Shown piece after piece: positions 1 through 10,876 of a stretch of DNA of 64,000 bases. Position numbers and translations under genes: made by a program. The notes beneath the pieces were generated by a model that saw only the letters and a program-made list of their open reading frames with translations, had not been told where the DNA came from and did not search any database. Numbering within the stretch: the stretch's first letter is position 1; every line of letters starts with the position of its first letter. This DNA is from Nepenthes gracilis (lineage: Eukaryota; Streptophyta; Magnoliopsida; Caryophyllales; Nepenthaceae). The stretch lies in the NCBI GenBank assembly GCA_033239525.1, contig BSYO01000011.1, positions 10,135,973 to 10,199,972 of the forward strand, read 5' to 3'.

Positions 1-324
1 CTGCAGCTGGAGACTTTGGATGCATTAAGGGTGTATCGTCATTAACTGCAGATGTTAGCGGCTGCGATCAGTTGTATGGATACATCGTCTCGGGTGCATT
101 TGATTTTGATTAGGCCATTGTAAAATGTTGTGTACATTCTATGTTTTTTCGGTTAGATTTATCCTCTTAGAGGTTTTTTGAGGTATTCTATGATGTACTT
201 GTTGCTCGGGGTATGCCCTAACGTTGTATGTTCTAACTCTACGTCAAAAAACTTGGAGTTATAATATAGTTTTTGTAATTTTTTTCTCTCTTAAATCCAA
301 AATACACACTTACCAAAAAAAAAA
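1..324 (+). mobile_element. 3' end of a LINE (TGCTG-type UTR plus terminal module)
   Basis: The window opens inside the 3' UTR of a forward LINE-type element. The end is marked by the box CTCGGGGTATGCCCT (205-219), stem arms at 235-244 and 251-260 (one G-U wobble and one mismatch), and ACACACTTACC followed by ten A (315-324). The stretch 47-200 is clearly similar to 11700-12070 of the ORF1-only element further right, so both belong to one subfamily. The right junction falls in ORF2 of an older LINE. The left end and TSD lie outside the window. Confidence 0.85.
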
Positions 325-2276
325 CTAGATGTACTTTGAAAATTGACCTCATGAAAGCCTATGACTCTGTCCATTAGGATTTCATTATCGCTATCCTGAC
401 CATTATGAATTTCCCGCCCAAAATGGTCGACTGGATCAGGCAATGCATAACCACCCCCGCGTACTCTATCAACATTAACGGGGAAGCGGTTGGGTTTTGC
501 AAAGGGGCAAAGGTCTCCGACAAGGTGATCCCATTTCCCCATACCTCTTTGTGTTGGTTATGGAGGTGTTGAATGGTTGCTTACCAAAAAAAAGGAGGTG
601 TTGAATGGGATTATTGATTTCATGGCCTGTAGGAATCCAAACTTCCAATTTCACAAGAATTGCGAGGTGACTCATACTGTCATGCTCGCCTTTGCAGACG
701 ACCTTCTCCTTTTCTCTCATGCCGACGTCAACTCCATTCGTTTTCTTAAGAGCTGCCTTGAGGAATTTCAGTGGCTATCAGGGCTCTTGGCAAATGTTAA
801 AAAGAGTGAAATCTTCATTTGCGCTAAAGATCCCTCTATTCCTCAGAATATTGCCGACATTTTGGGCTTCAAAGTGGGCTCTCTCCCCATTAGGTTCCTT
901 GGCGTCCCTCTGATTTCCACTAGGCTCTCGATTAGGGATTGTAACGCTCTTACCGAGAAAATCACTCGCCGTATTAACTCGTGGAAAAACAGATGGCTAT
1001 CCTTTGGAGGTCGCTTGCAACTTGTTACCTCCATCCTCTCATCCGTTCATCTCTCTTTTGGGCTTGATTTTCGTTTCTTCCCAAGACTATTCTTAATCGA
1101 TTGACTCCATGATGAGGCGGTTCCTTGAGCAGCTCTACTAAAGGAAAGGCTAACGCAAAAGTAGCTTGGGCCGATGTCTGCTACCCGAAGAGCGAAGGTG
1201 GGCTGGTACTCAAGAATTTGCAGGCTCAAAACAAAGCCCTCATCTGCAAACTCTTGTGGCGTATCTTGTCAAAGGACCCTGATTCGGCCTGGTTTTCTTG
1301 GGTCCACAAGACTAAGATCAAGGATCGATGTATCTGGACTCTAAAAGTCCCCGATTCAGCTCCATGGAGCTCGAGAAAGATCATGAAACTCCGGCCATTT
1401 ATGTGCTCTCACTCTATTAAGAACATTGGTGATGGCGCTGATACTTTTATCTTGCATGACCAGTGGCACCCGATCGGCCCGCTCACCAAACTCAGTTCGG
1501 ATCGTATTCGTATGGTCACGGGGTTACATTGGGACGCCAAGGTTTCGCAAATAATTAGAAACGATCGTTGGGATTGGCCTAATCCTTACGACCAGGAAGT
1601 CTTTAGGCTTGCAAATAACATGCCCTGTTTTCTCCCTAAAAGTGAGCAAAAAGATGCTGTGAGATGGGACGGGAACCCGAACGACATTTTTTCGACCAAA
1701 TCTGCATACCTCATGATCCACCCTCCCAAGCCGAAGTTGAGCTGGACTATATTAGTCTGGGGCCCTCTCCATATTCCTGCCCATGCATTTACTCTCTGGT
1801 TGGCTATCAAGGGTAGGCTTAACACCAAAGATCGTATTCACGATGCCCCAAACCTATCCAATACCTGCATTTTGTGCAACTCGGACCATGAAAATCACGA
1901 ACACCTATTCTTCTCATGCACATTTTCTAAGTCCATATGGACCTCCGTCCAAAGGAAAGCTGGCTTTCAATGGCCCTACCCTCAATGGTCCCAAAACATC
2001 AATTGGGCTGCTCAACAATGGAAAGGAAAGAATCTTATTGTCCTATCCAAACGTCTTTCTCTTGCGGCCACTATATACTTCATCTGGAAAGAGCGAAACA
2101 ATCGGCTTTTTGAAAAATCCCCCTCTGGATTTTTCCCAGACTTGCTCACTGATTACTAATATTGTTCGTGACAAATTGAAGGCCTCCTTGCCTCTTGACG
2201 GCTGCCCTAACCTCTCCTTTGTTAGGCGTTGGAACATATATAAAAAAAAGAGGGATGGTATGTGTGGGTTAATCTG
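325..2276 (+). pseudogene. LINE ORF2, C-terminal half (RT to zf-RVT), broken
   Basis: This is the downstream half of an L1-type ORF2 polyprotein, which in an active element carries endonuclease, reverse transcriptase and a zinc-binding C-terminus. Reading starts in the RT domain (KIDLMKAYDSV), runs through the GLRQGDP region (shifted here), then FADDLLLFSHAD with the catalytic Asp pair intact (about 697-732), PIRYLGVPL-like and WLSFGGRLQL motifs, and the zf-RVT motif ILCNSDHENHEHLFFSC near 1870-1920. It is dead: a Trp codon is TAG near 376, there is a 32-bp net insertion at 577 (17-bp insert plus TSD), frames change near 510 and 1105-1125, and the endonuclease half is absent because another LINE end abuts at 324. 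The closest relatives in the window are the ORF2 copies at 15946-19621 and 29381-32985. Confidence 0.9.
577..593 (+). mobile_element. 17-bp LINE tail micro-insertion with 15-bp TSD
   Basis: TTGCTTACC followed by eight A sits between two perfect copies of GGAGGTGTTGAATGG (562-576 and 594-608). Removing the insert and one repeat restores the normal RT reading 'VMEVLNGII' seen in the other ORF2 copies. TTGCTTACC-A(n) is also the exact 3' terminus of the element ending at 41822. This is therefore a target-primed insertion truncated to nine non-A bases. Confidence 0.93.
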
Positions 2277-3746
2277 AGAAGTTCTGGCTGCGCTGTTTTC
2301 TGGCGATCCATTTCTCGGTCCGTCTTCTTTTTCTCTTGAGAGTCTTGCCTCTTGAAAAATGCCCCTTGTTTCTTGCCCCTTGAGAGTCTCTCCAAGTATT
2401 TGACTTAGAAATAAAACATAAAATGTTGGGGCATACCCCGAGCAGACGGTACATCAGATAATAATATAAAGCCTCTGGGAGGACAACGTTCAATACATGA
2501 TATGACAAATCAATCATAAATCACCCTTGTTTTGGGTGTTTTGATTTGATTCTTTTCCTTTTTTCCTAGTTTTGGCTATCGTTTCGGCACCCTGTTATAC
2601 TTTCTATTTCTTCGCATTTGATGGTTTCGTCTTCCTTCCTCTGGGAGACTGGTTTTTAAAAAAAAAAAGATCTTTTGTTAATTTTGTTCTGGTATGGCTT
2701 GTGTCTTTTTTCTTGGAGTGGGTATGGGCCTTGCTGTGTCTCCCCCTTTGTTGATTTAGTGGCTGGAGCTGCCCACTTGCTGCTGCTATGTCCCTACGCG
2801 GGTGGCTCACCGTGTTGATGATGGATAGGGGTTTGATAATGTTATTGTATATGCTTGGGGCTCCTGGTTTTGGTGGTGATCTTATCGGGTGTGAATGTAT
2901 TCCTGGGCTCTCATTCACCCTAGCGGCAGGTGGAGGGCATGCTCTCCGAGCTAGTGTGCCTGCGGGATTTGCTGGTGCTGCTGACAGCTATGTGCTTTGT
3001 CTCTTCTACTGCTCTCATGGAATGATGTAAGCTGATATTTTCTCTCCCTATTGTGTGAGAACATCTGGATTGGCTTGCTGTTTCTGTAGGAGGAGGCAGG
3101 TCATGTGCTGGGCTGCTGCTGCCTTTGGTTGGATATGCTATGGGCTCTCTTGCTGGAGTGTGTTGCTGCTCCTCTTGCTGGAGTTTGTTGCTGCTGCAGT
3201 TTTGAATGCTCACCATCCGGTGTTATGGATGTCGATTTCAAAACTATCATGGCGGCTGTACTGCTGAAGCAGTTGTAATTCTACTCACTACTGAAATGTG
3301 CCGAGTCGCAGGTCCTGAATTGATGGCTCGTTGCTGTGATGGTTTATCCATTGCTGTACTTGGCTGTAGCTGAGTCCTGCTTATATGATGTATTTTCTGA
3401 AGCCTGATGTTGTGGCTGTTCCTGCTTTGGACTGATGATACTGTTCCAGGTTCCCTGCACTTTAGATGTGGATTCTCCCGGTTAGAACTTGTGGTGTGTT
3501 TTGAACTGGTCTGTTGCATTGTTTTGTGGCTGGGGTTTTGTGGGATGGTGCCCTGGTGAACTGTGACTGTTCTGATTCTGGCCATGGATCTGGTTGGATT
3601 TTAGATGAGTGTGATGTAATGGATCTGCTTGGCTAATTCTGATGTGGCTTTGCTGAGCTGCTGCAACACAAAAGTGGGATGCTCAGTCAGGCCCCTCTGT
3701 TTTGATACTGTTGTTGCACATGAGGCATTGCTGAGGTGCTAGAGAT
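2277..3746 (+). other. 3' UTR of the older LINE, first segment
   Basis: No coding potential is seen. After the ORF2 stop the DNA has a T-rich stretch, an internal A-run (2658-2668) at the place where other ORF2-bearing copies have a CT-rich tract plus A-run, then strongly G/T-biased sequence full of TGCTG and TTGCTG words. It continues at 7495 on the far side of the inserted ORF1-only element. Short open frames here are by-products of the composition bias. Confidence 0.7.
2385..2510 (-). repeat. Reverse fragment of the LINE terminal module, without poly-T
   Basis: Reading the minus strand gives a box (2427-2442), one stem arm ending in ACTTGGAG and the AT-rich lead-in, but the CTTACTTACC-A(n) end that should lie to the left is missing. 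It is thus an internal fragment, left by deletion or inversion, and not a clean insertion. Confidence 0.6.
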
Positions 3747-3806
3747 GTCAATGAAATGTGTTGACTATTGGCACTCCTGGCTCGATTGTTGCGGAATCCT
3801 CTCCTC

Positions 3807-3855
3807 GAAGAGAGAGAAACTCTCTCTTCTCTCTTGAAATTCAAATTCGAATTTC
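3807..3855 (+). promoter_or_regulatory. Paired 5' hairpins of ORF1-only element 1
   Basis: Two perfect inverted repeats lie back to back just upstream of ORF1: GAAGAGAGAG-AAA-CTCTCTCTTC (3807-3829) and GAAATTC-AAATTC-GAATTTC (3836-3855). Equivalent hairpins with different sequence are found at 8142-8200, 34447-34470, 38236-38290 and 28768-28825. A role in translation, packaging or integration is inference. Confidence 0.75.
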
Positions 3856-3896
3856 CTCCTGACGTCCATTCGGCTCTGGCGGCCCCGACGCCGGCC

Positions 3897-6238
3897 ATGG
3901 CCGGACTATTGGGGGATCCCCTTGTTCCGTCCTCGGACCTCGATTCCCATGGTCCTCCTGTTCCTTCTCTCCCTTTTCAGTCAGTGAAGGAGCAGATCGT
4001 CACGAGTGACTTTCCGCCTCTTCTCGTTAACTCTCTCGCCACTCCTAATGGCGGCCCTGACGCCGGCTTCTTATCGCAAACTATGGGCTTGGATGCTGGC
4101 ATCTGTATTCCTCCGGCGTCGGTTTCCCCTTCCTGACCCCCTTCGGATGGTTCTGCTGCTCTCTGCTGTGGCTCGCCACGATCGGGAGCTAAAGACATCC
4201 GCTCCCCTGTGTTGCCAGCGAAGATTAATGCGAACAAGGTATCTTCTAATACCATCATAAAGCCTGCAACTATATATGGTACCGCAAAATCCTGGGCACA
4301 AGTTGCTTTGGACAAGGGTCTCCGCTCATTTGCCTCCCTTAAATTTTTTCCTCCTCGTGCTGGGTCTGACTTCTATAGCCCGTTATCACCTCCTGCTGAG
4401 GTTGTGCAGCAGTGCTCTGGATTTCGCGGCGCCACTTTGGTGGGCTTCTTCCTTGAAAAACCTCCCCACTTTTCGGCGGTCAATTCCATCGCTAGGAGAG
4501 TTTGGGCACGATTTGGTTTGCATCACGTTGCTGTCAATGAAAAAGGATTTTACTTCTTTCAATTTGACTCTGTGTCTCAATTGGAGTGTGGTTTGGCTCG
4601 TGGCCCTTGGGCCTTCAAGAAATCCTCTATTTTCCTCAAGAGATGGTATCCGGGTTTGACTCTAGATCAGCAATCTCTCACGTCTTTCCCTGTTTGGATC
4701 TCGTTGACAAATGTTCCAATTAAATATTGGACTCCATTGGGTCTAAGTTGGATCGCTAGTAGGATTGGCAAACCAATCCTGTGTGATCCCCATACTGCCA
4801 TGATGGATCGGGTTCATGTGGCCAGAATTTGTGTTGAGATGAAAAAGGGTGATCCTCAACCTGCTAAAATCAGGATTCTGTCTGGTGCTGCTTCATTTGC
4901 CGAGCTGATGGAGGTTGATGTTGCCTATCACTCTGTTCCAAGCAGATTAAAGACTCTGCCTAAGGCCCCGGTTGCTGCTGTTGATGAGGGTGGGTGTACG
5001 TCTATAAAACCCATCCCTGATCAGGTTTTGTCTAAAGTATGTGTTGAATTTGCATCTCCTGAAGCGGGGACCTCTGTTAGGAAGGTTGATTCCTCTTCTG
5101 TTAGTGGTGTGTTTGCTTTGGATGATGGGGCTTTGGAGACGTGTAGTCCTGCCATTGTTGAATGCTCAGCATGAGGGATGGTATCTTCAATGCCTTCCCA
5201 ATGAATTGATTCAGTTCCTATTCAGACAACCTATGTTGCGTGCTCCGTTTCAGCTGGGGATGTTTCTGAGGATGATGGGGCCCTCTCTGGGTCCATGAAT
5301 GATGAGCTTGCTTATGTTGTCACTAACACTGATCACCCTGTCTTGGATGTGGGTGCTCCGTCTGTGGCTGATCATGTTGCCAGCTATCCTCATCAGCCAC
5401 TAATAACCCTGGACTACGTCCCAATTGAGGATGGTTCTATGGGGGCGCATCAGCCTTCTATTGCAGGATTGGATGCCGTTTCGAGCCAAATTAACCAGGT
5501 TGATGAGTCAAATGGATCAGATGAGTTTGGCCTAATTCCTGGGGTCGATGGTTCTACTCTGAGTCTATCGCGCGGATCGCCCGCAAGTACTTCCTGGTTG
5601 ATGTTGTAGGTCGTTTATTGAACAAGGCTCCATCTGAATTTCAACATGTCAGCTCGATCTCCTTGTCTGGCTGCCCGGTTAAGGGCTCTGAGGCTTCAGG
5701 GGCTGAAGCAGTGCAGCCCTGTGACTTGGGGCATGGATTGGTCCACGCTCTGCCCAATGTGGATCCTAGTGCTGGTGATCCATTGGCCCGTGCCATTTCT
5801 TCATTTTCTGATGATAATGGTATTCTGCAATGCCCTGATCTTCACTTGCCATGTTGCTCTAAGGCTACCTGTGTACCAGTGGGACCTTCCTCTGGGAATG
5901 TGGCTGCTGTGCAGGGCTTGTCGCCTTGCAATCTTGTCCACCAAATGGTGGATGCAGTGAAGTCTGAGCCTTTGCGAATTCTGAATGTGGCTGCTGTGCA
6001 GGGCTCGTATGTGAATTCTGAGCCTTTAGCGGCTGTTACCATGGATTCTGGTAGTGGAGTTAGTCCTGCTAAGTCCTTTGCGAATCTGGTTGCTGGTGAT
6101 GTGGATTGTTATGACAATCACCAACGTTATGAGGATGAGCAATTTGTTAGGCAAGCTATAAATGGGTGGGAACGTGTGGCTGCTGAACGGCGACGTTGTA
6201 AATCTGCCTCCAAGAAAGCCCGGCGACCTCATTCCTGA
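3897..6238 (+). pseudogene. ORF1 (DUF4283-like, no zinc knuckle) of ORF1-only element 1
   Basis: A gag-like RNA-binding protein of about 780 codons. I chose the ATG in GGCCATGGCC at 3897 because the same context marks ORF1 in other copies (8259, 38349). The middle (about 4410-4860) is the DUF4283-like core: LVGFFLEKPPHFSAVNSIAR, then FYFFQFDS, GPWAFKKSSIFLKRW and WTPLGLSWIASRIGKPI. No CCHC knuckle follows; this lineage has VDVAYHSVPSR instead. The C-terminal part is acidic and Ser-rich, carries the conserved TPESIARIARKY motif (about 5556-5590), and ends in a basic run. Damage is light: TGA at 4134, TGA at 5172 and 5202, and a one-base loss near 5559. The same frame otherwise stays open. The nearest homologue is the reverse ORF1 at 42813-45250. 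Confidence 0.88.
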
Positions 6239-7360
6239 TAATTGCTGCAGTAGGTGCAGCCCCCTGGTCGGTTTATGTAGCTACTCCCTCTGAACTGCTC
6301 CCTACTGGGTGGCTCTTGTGCTGGGCCGATTGGCTTTAATGGCCCATCCGTCTGTGGATTTTGCGGACTGGCTGCTGAAAGGTGCAGTTTTCAGCTGCTT
6401 GCTGCCCCTGAAGGCCTAATCAGTGCGCTGATACAATGCTGCTTCTGAATTGGGATTTGTGAAGCTTGTTTAGGGGGGGATCTGATCCTTCTTCGTATGT
6501 TTTGGGGATCTGCTGGCCCGTGTTGTAAGGCTGGCCTTGTCTGACTGGGTTGAGGACCAAGTCTGCTTATCTTATGCTGATAATGTGGCTACTCTCTGGA
6601 GGCCCTGAATTGCAGGGTGTATCTGCGAAAGTGCAGTACTACTGGGTGCTGGCATCTTTCTAATGCTAGGTTTGTGAGACTGTGGCTGCTGTGTTACTGG
6701 CAGTGGATGCTGTTGGGTCATGCTACTGTACCCGTCTACTGGGCCATGATGCTCCTCTGTAGACTCTTGCAACTAAATTGGTTTCTGCTGCCTGCTCATC
6801 AGAAGTGCAATTTGGGTGGATCTACTTGCAGCTGTGAATTTAGCTGCTGATTTGTTGGATCTTTTCCAGTGATGCTGTAATGCAGGATGCGGTTGCTGCC
6901 AGTCGACTTGATGCACTGGGCTTGTGTTGAGTTAAGTGCTGGTGCATGCTATTGCATTTGGCGGCCTCTCTGGCCCGGTTGGTGTGCTGATGTGCATACA
7001 TTACGCTCCTGTTCTCTCTGCTGATTTGGGAGCTGATGTTGCTGCTGGAATATTTGGAGGCATGGTAGGAGCCATCGCTGATGTGGTTAAATTTGATTTT
7101 GACCGTTTCTTCACCTAATGCCCAATCTGGGCATGATGCTGATCTTGGTGCAGCTTATTGTGTTCCAGTATGCTGGGCAGTTGCCAGTATGCACTGGGAC
7201 CGGATGCACCGCAAGTGGTGTTGTTTGCGGCTGAACAGCAATTTGCTCTTGCACTGTTGTTGTTTGATGCTGGTCTTGTAATTTCATATTACATTTTTTG
7301 TTTTCCTGTTGAACATTGTTCTTTTAGAGGCTATTTTGGTATTATCTGATATACCGGTTG
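6239..7360 (+). other. TGCTG-rich 3' UTR of ORF1-only element 1
   Basis: About 1.1 kb without credible coding sequence, dominated by GCTG/TGCTG words on the plus strand. The same composition, reversed as CAGCA, marks minus-strand copies, so the skew shows element direction. No ORF2 remnants were found. Confidence 0.75.
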
Positions 7361-7478
7361 CTCGGGGTATGCCCTAGCTTTTATGTTTTAAATCCAAGTC
7401 AAAATACTTGGAGATAAACCATAGCTTTTGTATTTTTTTTCTCCCGTTAATCCAAAATACTTACTTACTAAAAAAAAA
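7361..7478 (+). promoter_or_regulatory. Terminal module of ORF1-only element 1
   Basis: Box CTCGGGGTATGCCCT (7361-7375), stem TTAAATCCAAGT...ACTTGGAGATAA (two mismatches), ACTTACTTACT and nine A. Presumed recognition end for the LINE reverse transcriptase. Confidence 0.8.
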
Positions 7479-7494
7479 GTCAATGAAATGTGTT

Positions 7495-8130
7495 ATAACT
7501 CATGGATGCTGGTTTTCTTGGTCCTCATTCAATCAGTGGCTGGACCTGGCATTGTTTTCACATTTCCATCTGCTGTTCTAGCTGTCCATCTGTACATTGC
7601 TATATACTTGTTCATCTGCTGTGAACCTATGGCTGAGTGGATATTCTCTGTTATTGGTTCTGCTATCATAATTGCTATTGTGGCTGATGCTGAGATGATG
7701 GAGTGCTGCCGACAATGTGGATGGTGGAAAAGCCGGTCGAGAAGTTGCTGTCTTCCAGGCTGCTGATACACATGCTGAAGAAAATGGCTGCTGGCTTTCT
7801 AGAAGCAGATGCTGGTGTATGATGTTGATGCCTCTCTGGTGTGTGGTATGCTGCTTGCTGAAGCATTATGGGCTTCTGAAATGTGAGATGCTATGGCTGC
7901 CATGATGAAAAGATTGTGCTGATCGCGATCCATGATGCACTCGGTTGTTGCTGGAGGCATTGACAGGTGTTGGGGGTTCTGGGTGCTGCGGTTGGGGTAG
8001 CCCAGTTGATGTTGCGGCTTGGGATGTAGCCATTCAGGATCGTGCTGGTGTTGGCAGTTTTCCTCTTTGCTGTTTCAGTGGTTGGCTGTGCAGAGTCTAA
8101 AGCTGGGCTTCTAAAATCTGGTCTATGTAT
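7495..8130 (+). other. Older LINE 3' UTR, second segment
   Basis: This continues directly from 3746 once element 1 and one TSD copy are removed. It is TGCTG-rich and noncoding. The right limit is approximate because I could not find a convincing TSD for the next element. Confidence 0.6.
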
Positions 8131-8141
8131 TTGTTGCGCTG

Positions 8142-8200
8142 GGATTCAAAATTTGAATCCTCCTTCTCTCTAACTTTCGAATTTCAAAATTTGAAATTCG
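8142..8200 (+). promoter_or_regulatory. Paired 5' hairpins of ORF1-only element 2
   Basis: Two perfect palindromes: GGATTCAAAATTTGAATCC (8142-8160) and arms CGAATTTCAAA / TTTGAAATTCG (8178-8200, one-base loop). Compared with 38268-38290 (CGATTTTCAAA / TTTGAAAATCG), a base change in one arm is matched by its complement in the other. Confidence 0.8.
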
Positions 8201-8258
8201 ATTCTGCCGTCTTCTGCCTGACGCTCCCCGTCTTCGGCGCCGGCGCACGTCATCGGCC

Positions 8259-9841
8259 ATGGCCGTCTCCTCTGCTCCTCCTTCGGTGTCTGCCTCCCCC
8301 GTTTGTCACCCACTCTCCCCACCCTCCTCTCCACTGAACACCGTCAATCCTTCCTCGAACCCTCCCGTCCAGAACGGCCAGTCTCTGGGCGAAATGATAC
8401 CTAAAGACTCTGTCGTCGTCTCCAATGGTCTTGCTCCTAGCACGTCTCATTGGGCCGACGTCGTTTCGTAAGATAGCCTTGAGGCCCGTAGTGAGCTGAA
8501 GTTCTTCCCCCCTGTGGCCGAGGGTGCTGATCAGTCCATCTTGTCCCCCCCCGCAAGAGGTCATCAACCAAGGCCATTCATTTTTGGGGTTTCACTCTAT
8601 TCGGCTACTTCTGTGACTCCCCACCCCACTATTTGGCGGTCAAAGCCATTGCCAACAAAATTTGGGCTCGCTTCGGTCTCACGCACACCGCTGGAAACGA
8701 AGCTGGATATTTCTTCTTCCGTTTCTCTTCATTGGAGATGCTGGAGAAATGTCTCAAAGCTGGTCCTTGGCTCATGGCTGGGAAGCCAATCTTCCTTAAA
8801 CGATGGTCGCCAGGTATGATCTTGAACAAGGATGATCATAGCGCTTTCCAATCTGGATCAAAATTTTTAATCTGCCGATTGAGTTCTGGACCCATGCCGG
8901 CCTCAGCTGGGTGGCTAGTGCTGTTGGCATTCCTCCCAGCTCGACCCCCGGACGGCCCGTATGGAGAATATCTCCTTCGCTAGAATTTGTGTTGAAGTGG
9001 GAATCGAGGCCCCTTTCCCAAAAGTATTACCATTAAGGCGTGCAACGATTCGGCTCCCATTTTGGTGAGAGTGGAGTATAGTTGGCGACCTATCAGATGT
9101 AGTCGCTGCTTTCTGCTGGGTCATGACGAAGCTCAATGCCCTCCCAAGGCTGCTAAACCTCCCACAGGTATCTCTCGTTCCAAAACTCCCATTTCTGACC
9201 ATGTGGAAAAAGTCCCTGTGGTCCCAGAGCTATCGACCGATGGTTGTGTGCTAATTTCAGTGGAGGATGATGTACCCCCTCACTCATCTGATGCTGTTGA
9301 TGGATGTAGTGGATGTTGCACTAGTAATTCCCCAAATGGGGCCGTCTTGGGCTCTCAACTCACTCCTGGTCTGTCGGTTCCCCCAAACCCCGATCCCCCT
9401 AATCCTGATCAGGCGTCCCTGGATTCTTCGGATCATTCTGATAGCTCCCCTGCTGTCTCGCCTCCAGTCCCTGTCACTGGCCCAAGTCCTCAGAGATCAT
9501 CTGATGAATTTAGGCTTCTATTACGCCCTTCAGTCAATGCCGAAGGCTTGGATGGCCTTTCGGATAAGAATCTCAATGAATTGGTTATTGGTGCAGGCTC
9601 CGAAAGTGACTCTACACCCAATTCAATATCTTGTATCTTAAACAAGTATGGTCTGGCCTCTTCTAAGAATTGTGGATCTGCTCCCGCAACTGATATTTGT
9701 ACGGGTCGGGTCTCTGATTTTTCTAAAGAGAAATTTCTTATTGTTAATAAGGCGCTGGATTTGGAGTGTGATACGTGGAAGCCTACTAGATCTCGAAAAA
9801 AGAAACAATCCAAAAAATCAAAGGCATCTCCCCGTTCTTAG
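8259..9841 (+). pseudogene. ORF1 with CCHC zinc knuckle of ORF1-only element 2
   Basis: A DUF4283-like ORF1 of about 520 codons starting at the ATG in GGCCATGGCC. Order: Ser/Pro-rich N-terminus, STSHWADVVS, then LKFFPP, the core with YLAVKAIANKIWARFGLTH, GYFFFRFSSLEMLEKCLKAG and PIFLKRWSPGM (about 8630-8830), then the knuckle CSRCFLLGHDEAQC (about 9098-9139; spacing CX2CX4HX4C). A Ser/Pro-rich linker follows, then TPNSISCILNKYGL (9614-9649) and a Lys-rich end (SRKKKQSKKSK). Breaks are a TAA at 8469 and frameshifts near 8555, 8850 and 9050. The last 260 codons are open. Function inferred from family: nucleic-acid binding in the retrotransposition RNP. Confidence 0.88.
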
Positions 9842-10866
9842 AGGTTGTGATGCTGATGTTTTGCTGAATCTATTTGGTTGCAATAAAACCAGTTGTTGCT
9901 TTGCTGGTATTTTTGTGTCAAACTGTTTTTGTTGACTTATGGCCCCTGTAGTACTGATGTGCTGGTATCCCGATGCAGTTCCTCTACCTGGTACTGGTTT
10001 TGGTGAGCTGCTAATTTGTATTGTAGGATAGCTTGACTTAGGTTCTGTTGATGCCTGTCATGGCATCCCAAATGTTGAGATTTGGTGTGGCTGACTGTTG
10101 ACCCCCGGCTGGTTACAGTTTTTGGAGTCTTTGAATTCTTTTGCTCTGCAGAGCTGTTGTGGAATCATGCTGTTCCTGTTGCTGTTGCAATTATGTTGAT
10201 ACTCTTGCCAATGCTGGTGTTCAGCTTATTTTAGAATCTGTGCTGGGTTTAATTGTTGATCGTGGACTGGCATGGAGCTGGGGCCTCATGTATCGTTTCT
10301 CTACTGGATGTTGGAAAGGGTATCTGTGGGGTTGCTAGACCTATCTCATGGGCTCCTGCCGGTTTGCTTTGTTCTACTTGCAGCTGCTAGCTAAGGGTGA
10401 ATCGACCCTTAATTGGCTTAGACTGTGCTGATGGGGCTCCACCATCAGTAACTGTTGAAGAACAGAAACTGTCGATTATGCTCGGCTGTCTCTGCTGAAT
10501 TTGTTATTGGTTGGATGCTAAATGATGTTGAACTTGTCTCATGCCATTTGGGTGATGATGGAGCGGTCTGCTGGTGCATTGTATATGGATGGCTGCCTCC
10601 TGTTAGGCTGATAACTGATCCCCTTATGCTGAAGGTGGTCTTTTGGTGCACTGGCCAATGGATTGCATTGAATTCATTCTCTGTTAAATGATGTTGCTGG
10701 CTCAGCTTGAGTAGCACCTCCTGTTTCACATGTGTACCATTGGCCTGTGATTTTGTACAGTGCGTCGGTTTAGATGTGCACCAGCCGATTGGATGTTGCT
10801 GGTCCTTAAGGTTGCACTGTCTATCTGAGCTGCCTGACCAGTTGTATATTGTATACCCACCTTTGC
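9842..10866 (+). other. TGCTG-rich 3' UTR of element 2 up to the SINE trimer
   Basis: Noncoding, G/T-biased sequence. I see no gene. It resumes at 11464, and again at 11952 after the second SINE. Confidence 0.7.
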
Positions 10867-10876
10867 TACTATGTTG

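Larger units (their letters stand above)
3763..7478 (+). mobile_element. ORF1-only LINE-type element 1, complete with TSD
   Basis: A 3.7-kb unit is bounded by perfect 16-bp repeats GTCAATGAAATGTGTT (3747-3762 and 7479-7494) and ends in nine A. Order: 5' hairpins (3807-3855), ORF1 (3897-6238), TGCTG-rich UTR (6239-7360), terminal module (7361-7478). There is no endonuclease or RT sequence at all, so it was mobilised by an enzyme supplied in trans. It sits inside the 3' UTR of an older LINE, whose sequence runs on at 7495. It resembles the mammalian HAL1 (half-L1) design, which I use only as an analogy. Confidence 0.92.

Noticed and set aside
2572..3585. Several open frames of 60-112 codons on both strands
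   Set aside because: They lie in TGCTG-rich UTR, differ in frame, lack homologues among themselves and result from the composition bias.
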